From: Liolophura sinensis
Taxonomy: Eukaryota; Mollusca; Polyplacophora; Chitonida; Chitonidae
NCBI RefSeq assembly: GCF_032854445.1
Contig: NC_088302.1
Span: 18,721,338-18,785,337 of the forward strand
Direction of reading: 5' to 3'
Length of the DNA: 64,000 nucleotides
Under the pieces are notes generated by a model that saw only the letters and a program-made list of their open reading frames with translations, made no database searches and was not told the origin of the DNA. The position numbers and the translations under genes are program-made. Each line of letters opens with the position of its first letter. Position 1 is the first letter of the stretch. Positions 48,603-59,514 of this stretch are shown piece by piece.

Positions 48603-48724
48603 GGAGGTCTGCCACTAACCTACGGATAGTCGTGGTCTTTCTTCGCACCACAATGCTGACTGTCGTCGTATTAGTGAAATATTTTGAGTACAGCGTGAAA
48701 CACCAATCAAAAAAATAAATAAAT
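48603..48724 (+). mobile_element. SINE family 1, 3' half
   Basis: GGAGGTCTGCCACTAACCTA, CACCACAATGCTGACTGTCG, TGAGTACAGCGTGAAACACC and AATCAAAAAAATAAATAAAT, forward. Confidence 0.85.
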
Positions 48725-48925
48725 CAATAATCTGGCAAGTTATTGGCTAACTTTCCCACTTGTGACGTATACAGATATGCACACAATACTGGAGGAAGAC
48801 GCGTGGTCTTTAGTGACTGATATAGTCTACCCACCTGCCACCCATGCGTAATCGACCGCTTATTGTGACCACGCTTCCCACTAACAGTGAGGGCACGGTC
48901 GAAAGCTGGTTTTGAGCCCGAACCT
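48725..48925 (-). mobile_element. SINE family 3 fragment
   Basis: AACTTTCCCACTTGTGACGT, ATACAGATATGCACACAATA, TGGAGGAAGACGCGTGGTCT and GCTGGTTTTGAGCCCGAACC follow the same order as 61530-61680 in the better copy. Confidence 0.6.
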
Positions 48926-49790
48926 CGTGTATGATTTGCTGCTATTTAAGCATTTACATGTACTGTTATAATAAAATCGCTAACTTAAGAGGCCGTATTT
49001 CACAGGTTACGTGTGACCATTTGCCAACTATCACACTGTTGTCGCTGCTCTGGATTTTTTATCTATGTGAGTGAGTGAGTGCTTGGGGTTTAACGTCGTA
49101 CTCAGTACGTAGTCTATGTTGTAAATATTTTATGCTATTAAATTAGCGTATAATGTAGTTGATGTAAGCCGTGGTGCGCCTCTGAATATGGAAAGTCAAG
49201 GCCGCTCAAACGTTGTGCTGATTTCGACACATAATGGGAGACTTTCCTCAAGAATGCACAGCGAGACTTCATCAAACAGCACAAAGTCCTGCCGCCGAGT
49301 TGTCAAATTTACAGAAGAATTTATTCGTGCCTTGGCAGCCAACAATTAGCGTGCAAGGAGAAAGAATTTAATCAATTCGAGTAACAAATGTCGATAAATT
49401 CAATCAGAAGTTATCCGACACCCACTTCTCTTTACGCGTGCCGGTGAGAATCTCGCCAGATGACAGCGAGCCTGGTATGGCGCTCGGCACATCCTCGGGA
49501 TATTCCGGACGTCTTCGGCGGTGGCATGGACCCGAGGCCCCCACTAACTAATGAAAAAGTCTATTTACGGAGGCTAAAGTGTCCCCAACCTGTTTACTCG
49601 TTAGCTGATTGCAAGAGAGATTATGTACCCTGGGAAATACACATGATATGCGTGGACAGATATACACTTGTACAATTCCATCTGGGTACTACGATGTGTC
49701 TTCGACAGGGTGACATGCGATCTGTCTGACAATACGTCAGATTATTCGATATATGAAACACCATTACCAAGGAACTTTTACACACAATTC
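48926..49790. other. Intergenic between the two duplication copies
   Basis: It holds a (GTGA)n-tailed SINE end at 49071-49110 (GTGAGTGAGTGCTTGGGGTT). A GC-richer block at 49460-49729 is open on plus for 89 codons (MTASLVWRSAHPRDIPDVFG ...), with no recognised family, splice context or promoter. I do not call it a gene. Confidence 0.4.
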
Positions 49791-49792
49791 CG

Positions 49793-50270
49793 CAATAACG
49801 ACTGACTGGTGTATTGATTTAGTGATTGGACGGCAGCACTCATTAGCTCTATATACATCCTGACTCATTATTTAATCGATGTATTAACTCACTAAGTGTT
49901 TATATATTACAAAATTTAAAGAAACGCTAATTGAGTTGATCATTTATGCTAAATATATGCCAAGTTAAATGAATGCACCCCATGTTGGTGAAAGGCAATT
50001 TAGTGGTCTTCAGTGAGTCTTAGACTGAGCAAACGGTTCCATAAGCACCACTAAGCACTCATTGTCACCAATGCTGTACGACCATTGATAGCGGGGAATC
50101 TACAACTTTCCCACACAACCCCGGTATATATGACTGACGAACAAGTACACAATTCACTGAATGATTATACAGTACAAATTATTTATTTATTTATTTTTTT
50201 ATTTGGTTGGTGTTTTACTCCGCACTCAATAATATTTCACTTGTACGAAGACGGCCAACGTTATATGGTG
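49793..50270. repeat. Dispersed duplication, copy B
   Basis: Parallels copy A through ACTGACTGGTGTATTG, AATCGATGTATTAACTCACT, AATGCACCCCATGTTGGTGA, TTTAGTGGTCTTCAGTGAGT and GAGCAAACGGTTCCATAAGC. About 480 bp without the inserted SINE. Confidence 0.88.
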
Positions 50271-50397
50271 GGAAGAAAGCCCGGCACAGCCCGAAGGAAA
50301 GCCCCGACCATCAGCACGTTGCTGGCAGACACCAGATCGAGATGGACATTACCTCACAGCGATCGCATTGGTGAGAGGCTCATGGGTCATTGCGCCC
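50177..50397 (-). mobile_element. SINE family 1
   Basis: TTTGGTTGGTGTTTTACTCC, CACTTGTACGAAGACGGCCA, GCGATCGCATTGGTGAGAGG and CTCATGGGTCATTGCGCCC. Near full length, with the extreme head lost; it overlaps the end of duplication copy B. Confidence 0.82.
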
Positions 50398-50949
50398 AAA
50401 AGAAATGATTCGATAATGGAATTTTTCACTTTTGAATGACAATGTCGGTTAATTCATGAACGCATATAGCCAAATATACATTTGATCTCAGCGCATATAT
50501 ACATGTAAGCAACACAGGCATGCTGTGAGAAAAGACAACAAAACTCTTACAGAAAACAAGGTGCAGAACTGCACCTAAAAAGAGAAAGAGGTTTTCAGAG
50601 TGTGTTTTCACAAACGTGATTGTTCAATGCCGATGAAGAGGAACTAAGTGTGATAAAAACGGTTCTTAAGCCTTCTGTACCAAATACAATAAATTAGGTA
50701 ATTCCCTGAGGAGGGTTATGTGGAACAAAGATTTACAAACGTTTGATGAGCACCAGTGTTGTGGGCATTACTTGTTTGTACCATCTGTATCCAAAGGGGG
50801 TATCTTCGTCATGCTCTAAGATTTCTTAAAATACATGACAGTCATGAAAGACTAAAGGGATTAATAGTGTAAATATATAATAATGTAGGTAGGTATATAA
50901 TAAGTTGACATATATAGAAATATATACTATTTTTGCTCATTTTTAGCTG

Positions 50950-51032
50950 CCCGGTTTCCTTTCCATAATGCTAACCGCCGTCGAATAAGTGAAATATTCT
51001 TGTGTTGGGCGAAAAACACCAATGAAATAAAT
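50950..51032 (+). mobile_element. SINE family 1, 3' end
   Basis: CCGGTTTCCTTTCCATAATG, CGTCGAATAAGTGAAATATT and GCGAAAAACACCAATGAAAT, forward. Confidence 0.8.
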
Positions 51033-51112
51033 GTACGTCATTAAAATAAATAAAAGTTTTTGTGCCTGATTGTGACTAATGTATAGGGCTTGGGACGTGG
51101 TGTGAATAAAAC

Positions 51113-51120
51113 ACACAGGA

Positions 51121-51210
<90 letters not shown>

Positions 51211-51217
51211 TCCTGTG

Positions 51218-51270
<53 letters not shown>
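51113..51270. repeat. (TA)n array forming a 106-bp palindrome
   Basis: ACACAGGAATTG (51113-51124) and CAATTCCTGTGT (51207-51218) are exact reverse complements around about 82 bp of alternating TA. A further TA run reaches 51270. This should be able to extrude a cruciform. Frames through it (Tyr-Ile repeats) are artefacts. Confidence 0.92.
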
Positions 51271-51272
<2 letters not shown>

Positions 51273-52420
51273 CATAATATCTGGCCCAGTGTTCGGGAGA
51301 GAGACCTGAGAATCCCCGGCATGGTGAGGTTTAAAACGTTCTACTTGGCACAGCTTGCTCTTCTTTACTTGACAGTAAGGACACCTTGCTTTTAGATCAC
51401 GTATCGTAGTACTTGACTGCCTGGATTGTGTTGGTGAAATGTGAATGCGTGAATGGGGTGTCATTAGTGTTTCTGACATAACATTTCAGTGATGTAGCAT
51501 TACAATGATGTGTAATTATGTCATGCTTTGCTTAGCGACCAGTTACCGTCATTGCATACAGAACTGGAATTTTCAAACTTACACGCAAACGAACCAAAGA
51601 AAAGAATAAATGAATGATTACGGCTTACCACTACATAGGCAAAATTTCGGCCTTATCGTGGCGAGGACGAACAAAAAGAAAATCTATCATATATATGCGA
51701 GCAATAGCATAAATGGTCTGGCCTCTGTTTTGGACAAAGCCGAATGCATGTCTTCCCATCAGACAGGGCAATTTAGTCGATTTTTTGAAGATATGTGTGG
51801 CTTCCAAGAAAAGGTTATTTCCGAAGAAAAAGAGATCGTCGTAATGGTTCTGGTAATGAACGTGTCACTCTCGATTTTCTCCAGGTTTTTATCCTGCCAC
51901 TTCGCCCTTTCTTCTCTCGCTGGTTTTCGTCTGGTCAGCCAGCCAATAATACCGAAGTCATTTTTGTTTATCCACTGAGATGGAACAATAACGGTACGTT
52001 ATACAGAGGTTAAGCGGGAAATGACGGAATATTTGGCATTCTAAGACAGCAAAAGAATTGCATAGATTAAACCCGGAAATGAACTCGTTGTTTTGTTAAG
52101 CCAATTGACAATTGGCAGTAAGGTAAAACGTATATCGGTACTTAATCACTGGGCACAGACGATATACTTTTAACCTTGAAGCAACTAGACATGTTACATT
52201 TGATAGGTCCGAGCTTCGTGCGTGTTTTATACTAGTATTTCAAGATACAGGAAAGGAAGAGAAATCTCCAAATCTCATAATGTCTGGCTGCGGTAATTCT
52301 CTATATAGAGGGCACGAAAAGATTTCTACATATCTGTTTGCTCTTTTTTATGCACCATTGTTTCTACTTCATAATCACTACATGTATACAGGCATATAAT
52401 TTAAGGCAAATGCATTTAAA
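51271..52420. other. Intergenic, nothing recognised
   Basis: About 1.1 kb. A plus frame at 51610-51978 stays open for 122 codons but shows no domain, splice context or recognisable motif, so it is not called. Confidence 0.45.
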
Positions 52421-52593
52421 GGCAAAGAAAACACTAGGGGGATGAAGCATAGATCAAAGACACGATCAATTTCTTTTTTGAATTTTTTCGACATGGTACA
52501 TTGTACTTAAAATTTTAAATTCTACGGTGGAACGAGTGACGTCACATCAGGTTTTGCCACTTAACACACACAGATTTTAAGGTTTCATCAGTC

Positions 52594-52680
<87 letters not shown>

Positions 52681-52806
52681 CGCTATGAATGCATTCACCT
52701 AATGCATCTTGAAAAGATCTAAAAGAAAATAAACCGAACTGTATTTCTGGGACAGTATTTAATAGTCTGTCATCTGATATATACTTTTTTTAGTGTTTTC
52801 TTTACC
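52421..52806. mobile_element. TIR element F with internal (AT)n and a CRE palindrome
   Basis: GGCAAAGAAAACACTA at the left is mirrored by TAGTGTTTTCTTTACC at the right (16-bp TIRs, one mismatch). The interior has GTGACGTCAC near 52538 and an (AT)n run at about 52597-52679. About 386 bp, non-coding. Confidence 0.65.
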
Positions 52807-54204
52807 ATAAAATAAAATTAAATGTTTCTGACACCTGAGGATACAACGGCAGATTTAATTTGATTCATGAGTCACAATTTCAAAAAAAAAAACTTTGCTA
52901 TATAGCATAATAAAGAATTAACGCCAAATCTCTTCAATGAAAGTTAGACATGAGGACTAAGTGCGCTATCTTAGTGCATCCCTTGCACGCGCGGTCTACC
53001 TGTTTGGGTAAACAATCCTGCAAATGTCTGTGGAAATCAAATAGTCATGTCAAATATAATTTATGGCGAGTTGTCGCAATGAAAAGAGTAAAAGGGTTGA
53101 CCTTTACTTTACAACGGCGTTTAAACACGGCGTCATGGTATGTATATAAAAATCCTCAAACCAAAATCTTTTCATGATATAACAGGAAAAGTTAATCAGT
53201 ATGAGGTCTGTATGTTTTGACACAATATGAACACACTGAAGGAGAAGAAAGGGGGAGAGAGACCACTAAAATCAGCTTCTAATAATATGTGTACTGTTAC
53301 TGTATTAATAAGTTTTCTTGGATTAGCAAATCATTATAAATATCACGCTATCACTGTGTATTTGTTTGGCCTCATTGCTGACCACTACTGTTCCGTGAAG
53401 AGAAGCTGAATTCGAGCCGTGAACTTCATCCGTCACAGGCTATGCGAGTGGAAAAGGTTACTATGCGAACAACGCTGTTGTGAAGTGAGCGAAGAACCCC
53501 AAAGTTCTTGACAATATAAGTCCACGCTGTTAAAAGAAGATAAGAGGGCGGATATACATCATTGTAAACTGTGTAACCGCCCCAGGCGTGTTAGAAAGCT
53601 GTTCTTTATACGCATAAAACAATCCTATTCAGACGATAAGAGAGCTCAAAATGACGGCCTCATTTGAGTTTGGGAGCGTCGAGCGATCTGTAAAGATCTC
53701 GAAGTGGAAGCGTCGTGGTTTGTCTAGTCTCGGATCTCGCGTGGTCTAACGTGTGTTTACGGTACAGATAACCACATAGCCCAGGACAACGCACCGTTAA
53801 CATCACGTGACGGTGGTCTTATTACCCGGAACATTGGTAAAGTCGGCAGAGTCCGGTTTCAGCGATAAGATGAATTGGTACCTGCTACGGTCTTATTCCG
53901 GAATGGGTGATTTGCCAGGCAGACAAGATAAATTGAGAAGTTGCATCCTCTTCTATCTTAAGACAGAGCAGTGTCCGACTTTATATCCTCGGTCTAAACT
54001 GGTATAATCACAGAGGCCCTAGAAACGTACGCGTCGACCTAGCCGTGAACCTAGCATGGTCTGTAATGAGGTCCAAATCCAGAGTTCAATTCCAGACACT
54101 GGTATTTTTGTTTGAAACTGTTTTCTTTGATTTGTTAATTTCAAATTTCCTCTGTCGATTACATCTTTGGAAACGTTAATCAAGAAAGATTAGTTTTGAG
54201 CAAG
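52807..54204. other. Intergenic flank of the small ORF
   Basis: Apart from the 53651 frame and its GC-richer surroundings (53400-54000), nothing is recognised. Confidence 0.4.
53651..53749 (+). CDS. Small coding-like ORF, 32 codons
   Basis: MTASFEFGSVERSVKISKWK followed by RRGLSSLGSRVV and TAA. It lies in a GC-richer patch with a GTAAAG donor-like site after codon 13, so it could be a first coding exon. No family recognised, and chance is possible for this length. Confidence 0.2.
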   Translation: MTASFEFGSVERSVKISKWKRRGLSSLGSRVV

Positions 54205-55250
54205 GTGCATATGTGCATGTTAGTCTGAAAAAAGCCTGATGTCATCACGGTCTGTATCTGATCTAAAAAAGAGTAGTTTTCACAACTGTCTATATGATCT
54301 GAAATGGTTAGTTGTCTCCACTGTCTGCATATATATGTTCATCAGGAAAGCCTATAGTTTTCACGATTGTGCTTGTTGACATAAATAGTTTTCACCACGG
54401 TCTATTTGCATATCTTAATCAGTAAAGGCTATAGTTTTCACCACGGTCTGTTTCGCATTTAATAAGAAAAGGCTGTTTTTTGGAATGGCCTGACACATTG
54501 ATCAGGAAGGCTATAGTTTTATCACTAGCGCCGAATGTGCATGTTGATCAGGAAAGGCTATAGTTATCACCACCATCTGTATGTGCATGTTGATCAGGAA
54601 AGGCCATAGCTATCACCACCGTCTATATGTACATGTTGATCAGGAAAGGCTATAGTTATCACCACCGTATATGTGTACATGTTGATCAGGGAAGGCTATT
54701 GTTATCACCACCGTCTATATGTGCATGTTGATCAGGAAAGGCTATAGATATCACCACCTTCTATATGTGCATGTTGATCAGGAAAGGCAATAGTTTTCAC
54801 CATCGTCTATGTGTACATGTTGATCAGGAAAGGCTATTGTTATCACCACCGTCTATATGTGCATGTTGATCAGGAAAGGCCATAGCTATCACCACCGTCT
54901 ATATGTACATGTTGATCAGGAAAGGCTATAGTTATCACCACCGTCTATATGTACATGTTGATCAGGGAAGGCTATTGTTATCACCACCGTCTACATGTGC
55001 ATGTTGATCAGGAAATGCTATAGATATCACCACCTTCTATATGTGCATGTTGATCAGGAAAGGCTATAGTTTTCACCATCGTCTATATGTACATGTTGAT
55101 CAGGAAATGCTATAGTTTTCATCACGGTTTATCTTCGGATTTTGATAATAAAAGACTGGTCTTCAGAATGGCCTGTTTGGACACATTAGGAAAGGCTATA
55201 GTTATCACCACGGCCTGTATGTGCGTGTTGATCAGGAAGGGCTACTGTTT
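54205..55250. repeat. 46-bp minisatellite, roughly 20 units
   Basis: The unit is built on GTCTATATGTACATGTTGAT plus CAGGAAAGGCTATAGTTATC plus ACCACC, near-identical from about 54530 to 55110 and degenerating at both sides. Two unit variants (GCTATTG/GCTATAG; GTGCATG/GTACATG) alternate in a pattern that suggests higher-order duplication. Confidence 0.93.
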
Positions 55251-56997
55251 TCGTCACTGCTTATTTGTATTATTGTACACAAAATGAGTAGGTTGATTTA
55301 TTCATTTGCACTCTTTAGTCTTCTGAGGATTTATTTAGTCTGGCGTAGGCACACCATACACGTAAAGAGCTGACGACCCTGTTACACTGACACTCTTCTG
55401 GAATGGCGTGTAGAAACCCCAACAGGCCCATGTGTTATCTTAATTGAACAAGAAAAGGTGTCGTTCACTTATTGTGGACTGCTCTGGGCTGTGACACGTG
55501 CCTTGGGTACATTCCATGTTTATTTAAAGGTACATGTCTGTGTACAGTAACAAAAGATACATGATTATAAAGGTATACAGCAATGTTAAAAGCACCGTTC
55601 AAATTAAATACAACCGAATTAGTCTGATATCCGAAGTGCACTTTCCTGGCTTTAATGGTGTATTTCTTGAAAAATTTTTACCTACACTGGCTTTTGAAAA
55701 TGGAGAAGCCTGGCCGATTGCACAGATTATGATTCAAAGGAATTTTTGAAGTGACTTTTTAATCGTTCACTACTGAATAAGTTGGCTGGCTGTTTTACAT
55801 CTATCTGTATGGTAGGTAACTGTGTTAACTTCATACTTTTACACATTTAAGTTGACAAACTTCCTGTTTATTGTGGATATGTGGCGTATAGGTAAATGTC
55901 GACTGTTATCTTTCTCTTTTTTACACACCCTTCGAAATGGGAGTAGTGGAAACTGTAGGCACTTCATTATGGTTAAAAATCCACTTCTTTCAATCGGTGG
56001 CGTTCACGAACCTTGAACACGACGATTCCCTGCTGTTTTCAGAGCATTGGTGAAAATAAGTCGTAGACAATTCTCATATACATAATCGCTTAGTTGGCCT
56101 TGCATCGTATTCGTAAAATTCGCTTTTCTGTTGAAAACTCACGTGTCCCAAGTGCCCCAATAAATAGACACAAAAATGAATTCTACACAAAACAAGATCT
56201 AAATCAAGGAGATAAAATATAACTGGATACATTTACTGACGATAAAAAGAAATGAAAGCTTTCCCTTTTATTGGTGAAAGAAATGATTGGAAGAATCAAA
56301 AAAGGTTTATTTTTAGCAAGTATTGATATACAAATGAATAAATAATGGAGCGCTTGAATTGCATTGTTGAGGGGACGGATTGGCGAATGGATATACGGAT
56401 TATAACAGTGTAAGAAATTGACAACGGATGGATTGGACGGTTATGGAAGGATTAGAAGAATGTTGAAAGATGGTAATGATTAAAGAAAGGAAACAGCAAA
56501 TGAAAACGTTAACATAGGGGATAAATGAAATTTTTTTACCTTGATGCCAAGGACAAATGATTGAATGGATGATTGAGTGATATGGAGGATAAATGAAAGA
56601 ATGAATGATTGGACGTGCGGAATTCAAACGATGGAATTAATGAATGGGTAAAGTAGTGGATAAATGAAGGAGTAAATGATTTGGCAACGTGGTGGACAAA
56701 AGATGAAACGCACGGCTGAGCAATATGAGCATTGTGCCATTCGGTGGTACTCTTAACTCTTTGGAGCATCTTTTTTTTATTTCTGATGTTTTTTAAGTAA
56801 TTATCTGGAATTATCTTGTCCACATGTGTGTGTATTTGTTGACACAAGTTTTCAGTGCATGAATAATATGGGTGCACACAAAATTTCTTAAAGGGGTCAG
56901 AAAACACTTGCGAACGTTTGAGAAAAAGAACTCGAAAGATTTAAATAATCTCAGAAAGATGGAGGGAGAAGAAATTTTCAGGTAGATGTACGAATAA
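55251..56997. other. Intergenic, nothing recognised
   Basis: AT-rich. It includes a run of GAATGAATGATTG-like words at about 56380-56680 that is loosely repetitive and makes a Ser/His/Ile-rich minus frame by composition only. Confidence 0.45.
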
Positions 56998-57442
56998 GTA
57001 CAAGTTTTCCCCAAGTTAGCTCTATCTGGTCAAAGCCGGAGGATTAACCTCGAGGAAATCGTCTGTTCTGACCAGGATACCGGCTTAAGGAGGATCTCTT
57101 CACGATCAGGGGATGCGGCCAGGCTCTTGGCACAGCTCGCTGTAATTGTGTAAAGATATGTTTGGTCATGAACGTACAGGCACTCTGAGAATCGCCTCGC
57201 GCCAGACAAAAACTCCATCGCCTATGAAGTACCCTTGACGAAGTCAGTCCAATGTATACAATAGTTTGAGACGAGCTTCTATTGGCCACTGGACCCAACA
57301 AAGGTCTTTTGACCCCGAATTTCCACAGCAGTTCCAAGAGGTGTATACGGAGACGATTGATCTTCATCGACTGTATCTGGGCCTTTCTCAGATGAGACTA
57401 TCAAGGATTCGTCGATTTGCCGTCCGGCGTTTGTCCTTGTGA
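56998..57442 (+). pseudogene. Coding-like relic with one frameshift and one in-frame TGA
   Basis: Frame 1 (56998-57153) reads ... LALSGQSRRINLEEIVCSDQ ... LLAQLAVIV then TAA. Shifted by one base, 57158-57442 reads MFGHERTGTLRIASRQTKTP ..., a single TGA at 57236-57238 (before CGA), then SQSNVYNSLRRASIGHWTQQ, RSFDPEFPQQFQEVYTETID, LHRLYLGLSQMRLSR and a stop. Codon choice and amino-acid flow look protein-like. The opposite strand is also open here (57044-57367), so strand is not certain. Family unknown. Confidence 0.3.
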
Positions 57443-58137
57443 CAAGGAAACCGGTTAAGTTTTTATCGAATTCGCCAGAAGTTTTACAACCAAATAAATG
57501 GCGCCTTTCCTGATCACAAGAACCGGTGTTAGAATTGGAGATTCACTGGGTGGAATTGGTAAGGAAAAAAAGGATGGTAAAGAATACATTCATCGGTCGA
57601 TCCCCAGCAGTCTTGTTTAACTCATGACGTAATTGAGTTCCATCAGGATCGTTTTTATGGCTCTTCTTTCTCATGTGCCCACTATACGAATGAATAAATT
57701 GTCTGTTTTGTTTAACGCTTCATCAGTTAACGTATGGACAGAGAGGGGGTTACACAAGAAAATGTCTTACATACATTACCACTAGAGACTAAGACTTGGA
57801 GCATGGGAAGGTATAACCGTGCAATAAATCAACCTTTAGTCTCTTCGTCTGTGTAAAATCACACGTAGGTATGTCTAAATAATTTTATAGTCTATCCAGC
57901 TCTTTAGGTTTTCTGTTTAATGTTTTAAATACCATTAAAAAGACGTGCTCGGGCATTTAAAAACAGCAAAGGCCTCCAGTTTTCAATAATTTGGAGAATT
58001 AAAGTAAAAGCAACCGTCGCACAAGTTAAATATTCTTGAATCTATGGGCCGATAAAGACATGCGTATACCAGTCGTCAACCAGTATGAACGTTCCGAGTC
58101 AATAATCGCAAGACCAATTCCCAAAACGACGTTTGAC
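57443..58137. other. Intergenic, nothing recognised
   Basis: No gene, RNA or clear repeat. Confidence 0.45.
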
Positions 58138-58442
58138 CGCTTCGGTGGCCTAATGGTTAGAGCGTCCGCCTCGAAGTCGGGAGACTTGGAATCAACCCCA
58201 GTTTCGTCATACCGAAGACTTTAGTATTGGTGCTTGTTGCTGCCTCATTTGGCACTCAGGAGGGAGGGATTGCCTGGGAGGGATTGGGGTGATACTTCAG
58301 TGGCGGCAGCATCTTGGCGGCATGAACTCGTCCTGCCACAAGAAGATCTAGTAAACCCATACACACACCGAATGACTCCTCGTCGTCATATGACTGAAAG
58401 TACACATAATTGATAAGTACCACGTTAAACCCAAATCATACA
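58138..58442 (+). mobile_element. SINE family 2, near full length, tRNA-like head
   Basis: The head CTTCGGTGGCCTAATGGTTA and GAGCGTCCGCCTCGAAGTCG is tRNA-like (A box TGGCCTAATGG; B box decayed to GGAATCAACCC). The body CTTCAGTGGCGGCAGCATCT, AACTCGTCCTGCCACAAGAA and GACTCCTCGTCGTCATATGA follows, with 3' end CCACGTTAAACCCAAATCAT. About 305 bp. Confidence 0.85.
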
Positions 58443-59097
58443 TGCAAAACGAAATTTAACATAAACCGCAAGGGATAAATTAAATCAGTATTCAGATAGT
58501 GTACCATGCTAATATAGAAGTAGTCAATAATGAACCTCAGTTGCGCTTTACACACCATCCAATCAAATCATTAAGATTTGGATACAGATCATCTCGTTCT
58601 CAGACAAAGACTTTCATTGTTCACGAGGCATTCGTGGTAATAAGTGGTATTGGGCGATAGTGCTCTTTTGTGTGGTCTTGTATGATGTTATCTGTAGGCC
58701 ACTTTGCATGACTTTTCCCAATATAACATATGTCACTGTTGAGAGAATTCTATGGAAAGTCAACAAAGCTCGGTGGTTGACTCCGGGCATTCCTGTTTTT
58801 CCTAAACTAGGTCCTATACATCTGACGGTCATCATAAAAGGGGAATATGCTTGAGTATGGCATTGAACAACAACCAAATAAACAAACAAATAGATATATA
58901 ATTACAGATCTATACGACACGTTCCATTCGTCACCACGGTAATAATGCTGGTGCTCAAATATTACCTACTGTATATATCAAGCAATTGCTGTGAAAAGTC
59001 ACCAGAAATATATCAGTCTCGAATAATAAAACATTACTGTTTTACACTTTTGGACCAGTACATGGTACTGAATTGCTTAACGTTTCTTTTCTTTTTG
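58443..59097. other. Intergenic
   Basis: At about 58847-58892, GCTTGAGTATGGCATTGAAC followed by AACCAAATAAACAAACAAAT looks like a SINE-type 3' end. Nothing else recognised. Confidence 0.4.
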
Positions 59098-59224
59098 GTG
59101 GCCTCCGTGGCCGAGGGGATTAGCACGCCAGCGCAGCGCAATGACTCAGGAGTCTCTCACCAGTGCGGTCGGTGTGAATTCAAATTCAGCTCATGCGTGC
59201 TTCCTCTCCGGCAATTTATGACAC
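59098..59224 (+). mobile_element. SINE family 1, 5' portion with pol III boxes
   Basis: GCCTCCGTGGCCGAGGGGAT and TAGCACGCCAGCGCAGCGCA form the tRNA-like head (A box TGGCCGAGGGG). GTGAATTCAAATTCAGCTC is the B-box region. It stops soon after GCTTCCTCTCCGG. Best-preserved head in the window. Confidence 0.85.
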
Positions 59225-59514
59225 TCCCTTATAATTGAATAAATTGGGATTTTTTTCGACCTCTTTGATAAAAGTTAGTCAAATACGACCTAGGTATAAC
59301 AAAACAGCGTCAAAATCAAAATTATGACTCCGCCATCAATCCTCAATCCTGCGTGCAAGCGTGCAAAAAGGAAAGCCCTTATCTATCTAGGTGGAAACTG
59401 TGTCTATAACGTCAACTGCTGAAGACTCTTCCAAAATTATGTGAAGTACATGGAAACAACTTGATTCGAAGAATCGATTGGCCCGGTGAACTTTAAGGAG
59501 ATATCACAGCCCTC

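Noticed and set aside
51090-51479. Long Tyr-Ile repeat frames on both strands
   Set aside because: Pure translation of the (TA)n array; no real protein signal.
51610-51978. 122-codon plus frame
   Set aside because: No motif, no conserved-looking composition, no promoter or splice evidence.
56400-56907. Ser/His/Ile-rich minus frames
   Set aside because: Produced by loosely repeated GAATGAATGATTG-like sequence.
58138-58215. Possible functional tRNA gene
   Set aside because: Tail continues into a repeated SINE body, and the B box and acceptor stem are decayed; it is a SINE head.
59098-59190. Possible tRNA-Leu/Ser gene
   Set aside because: Same head is repeated in other SINE copies and no closed acceptor stem is seen.
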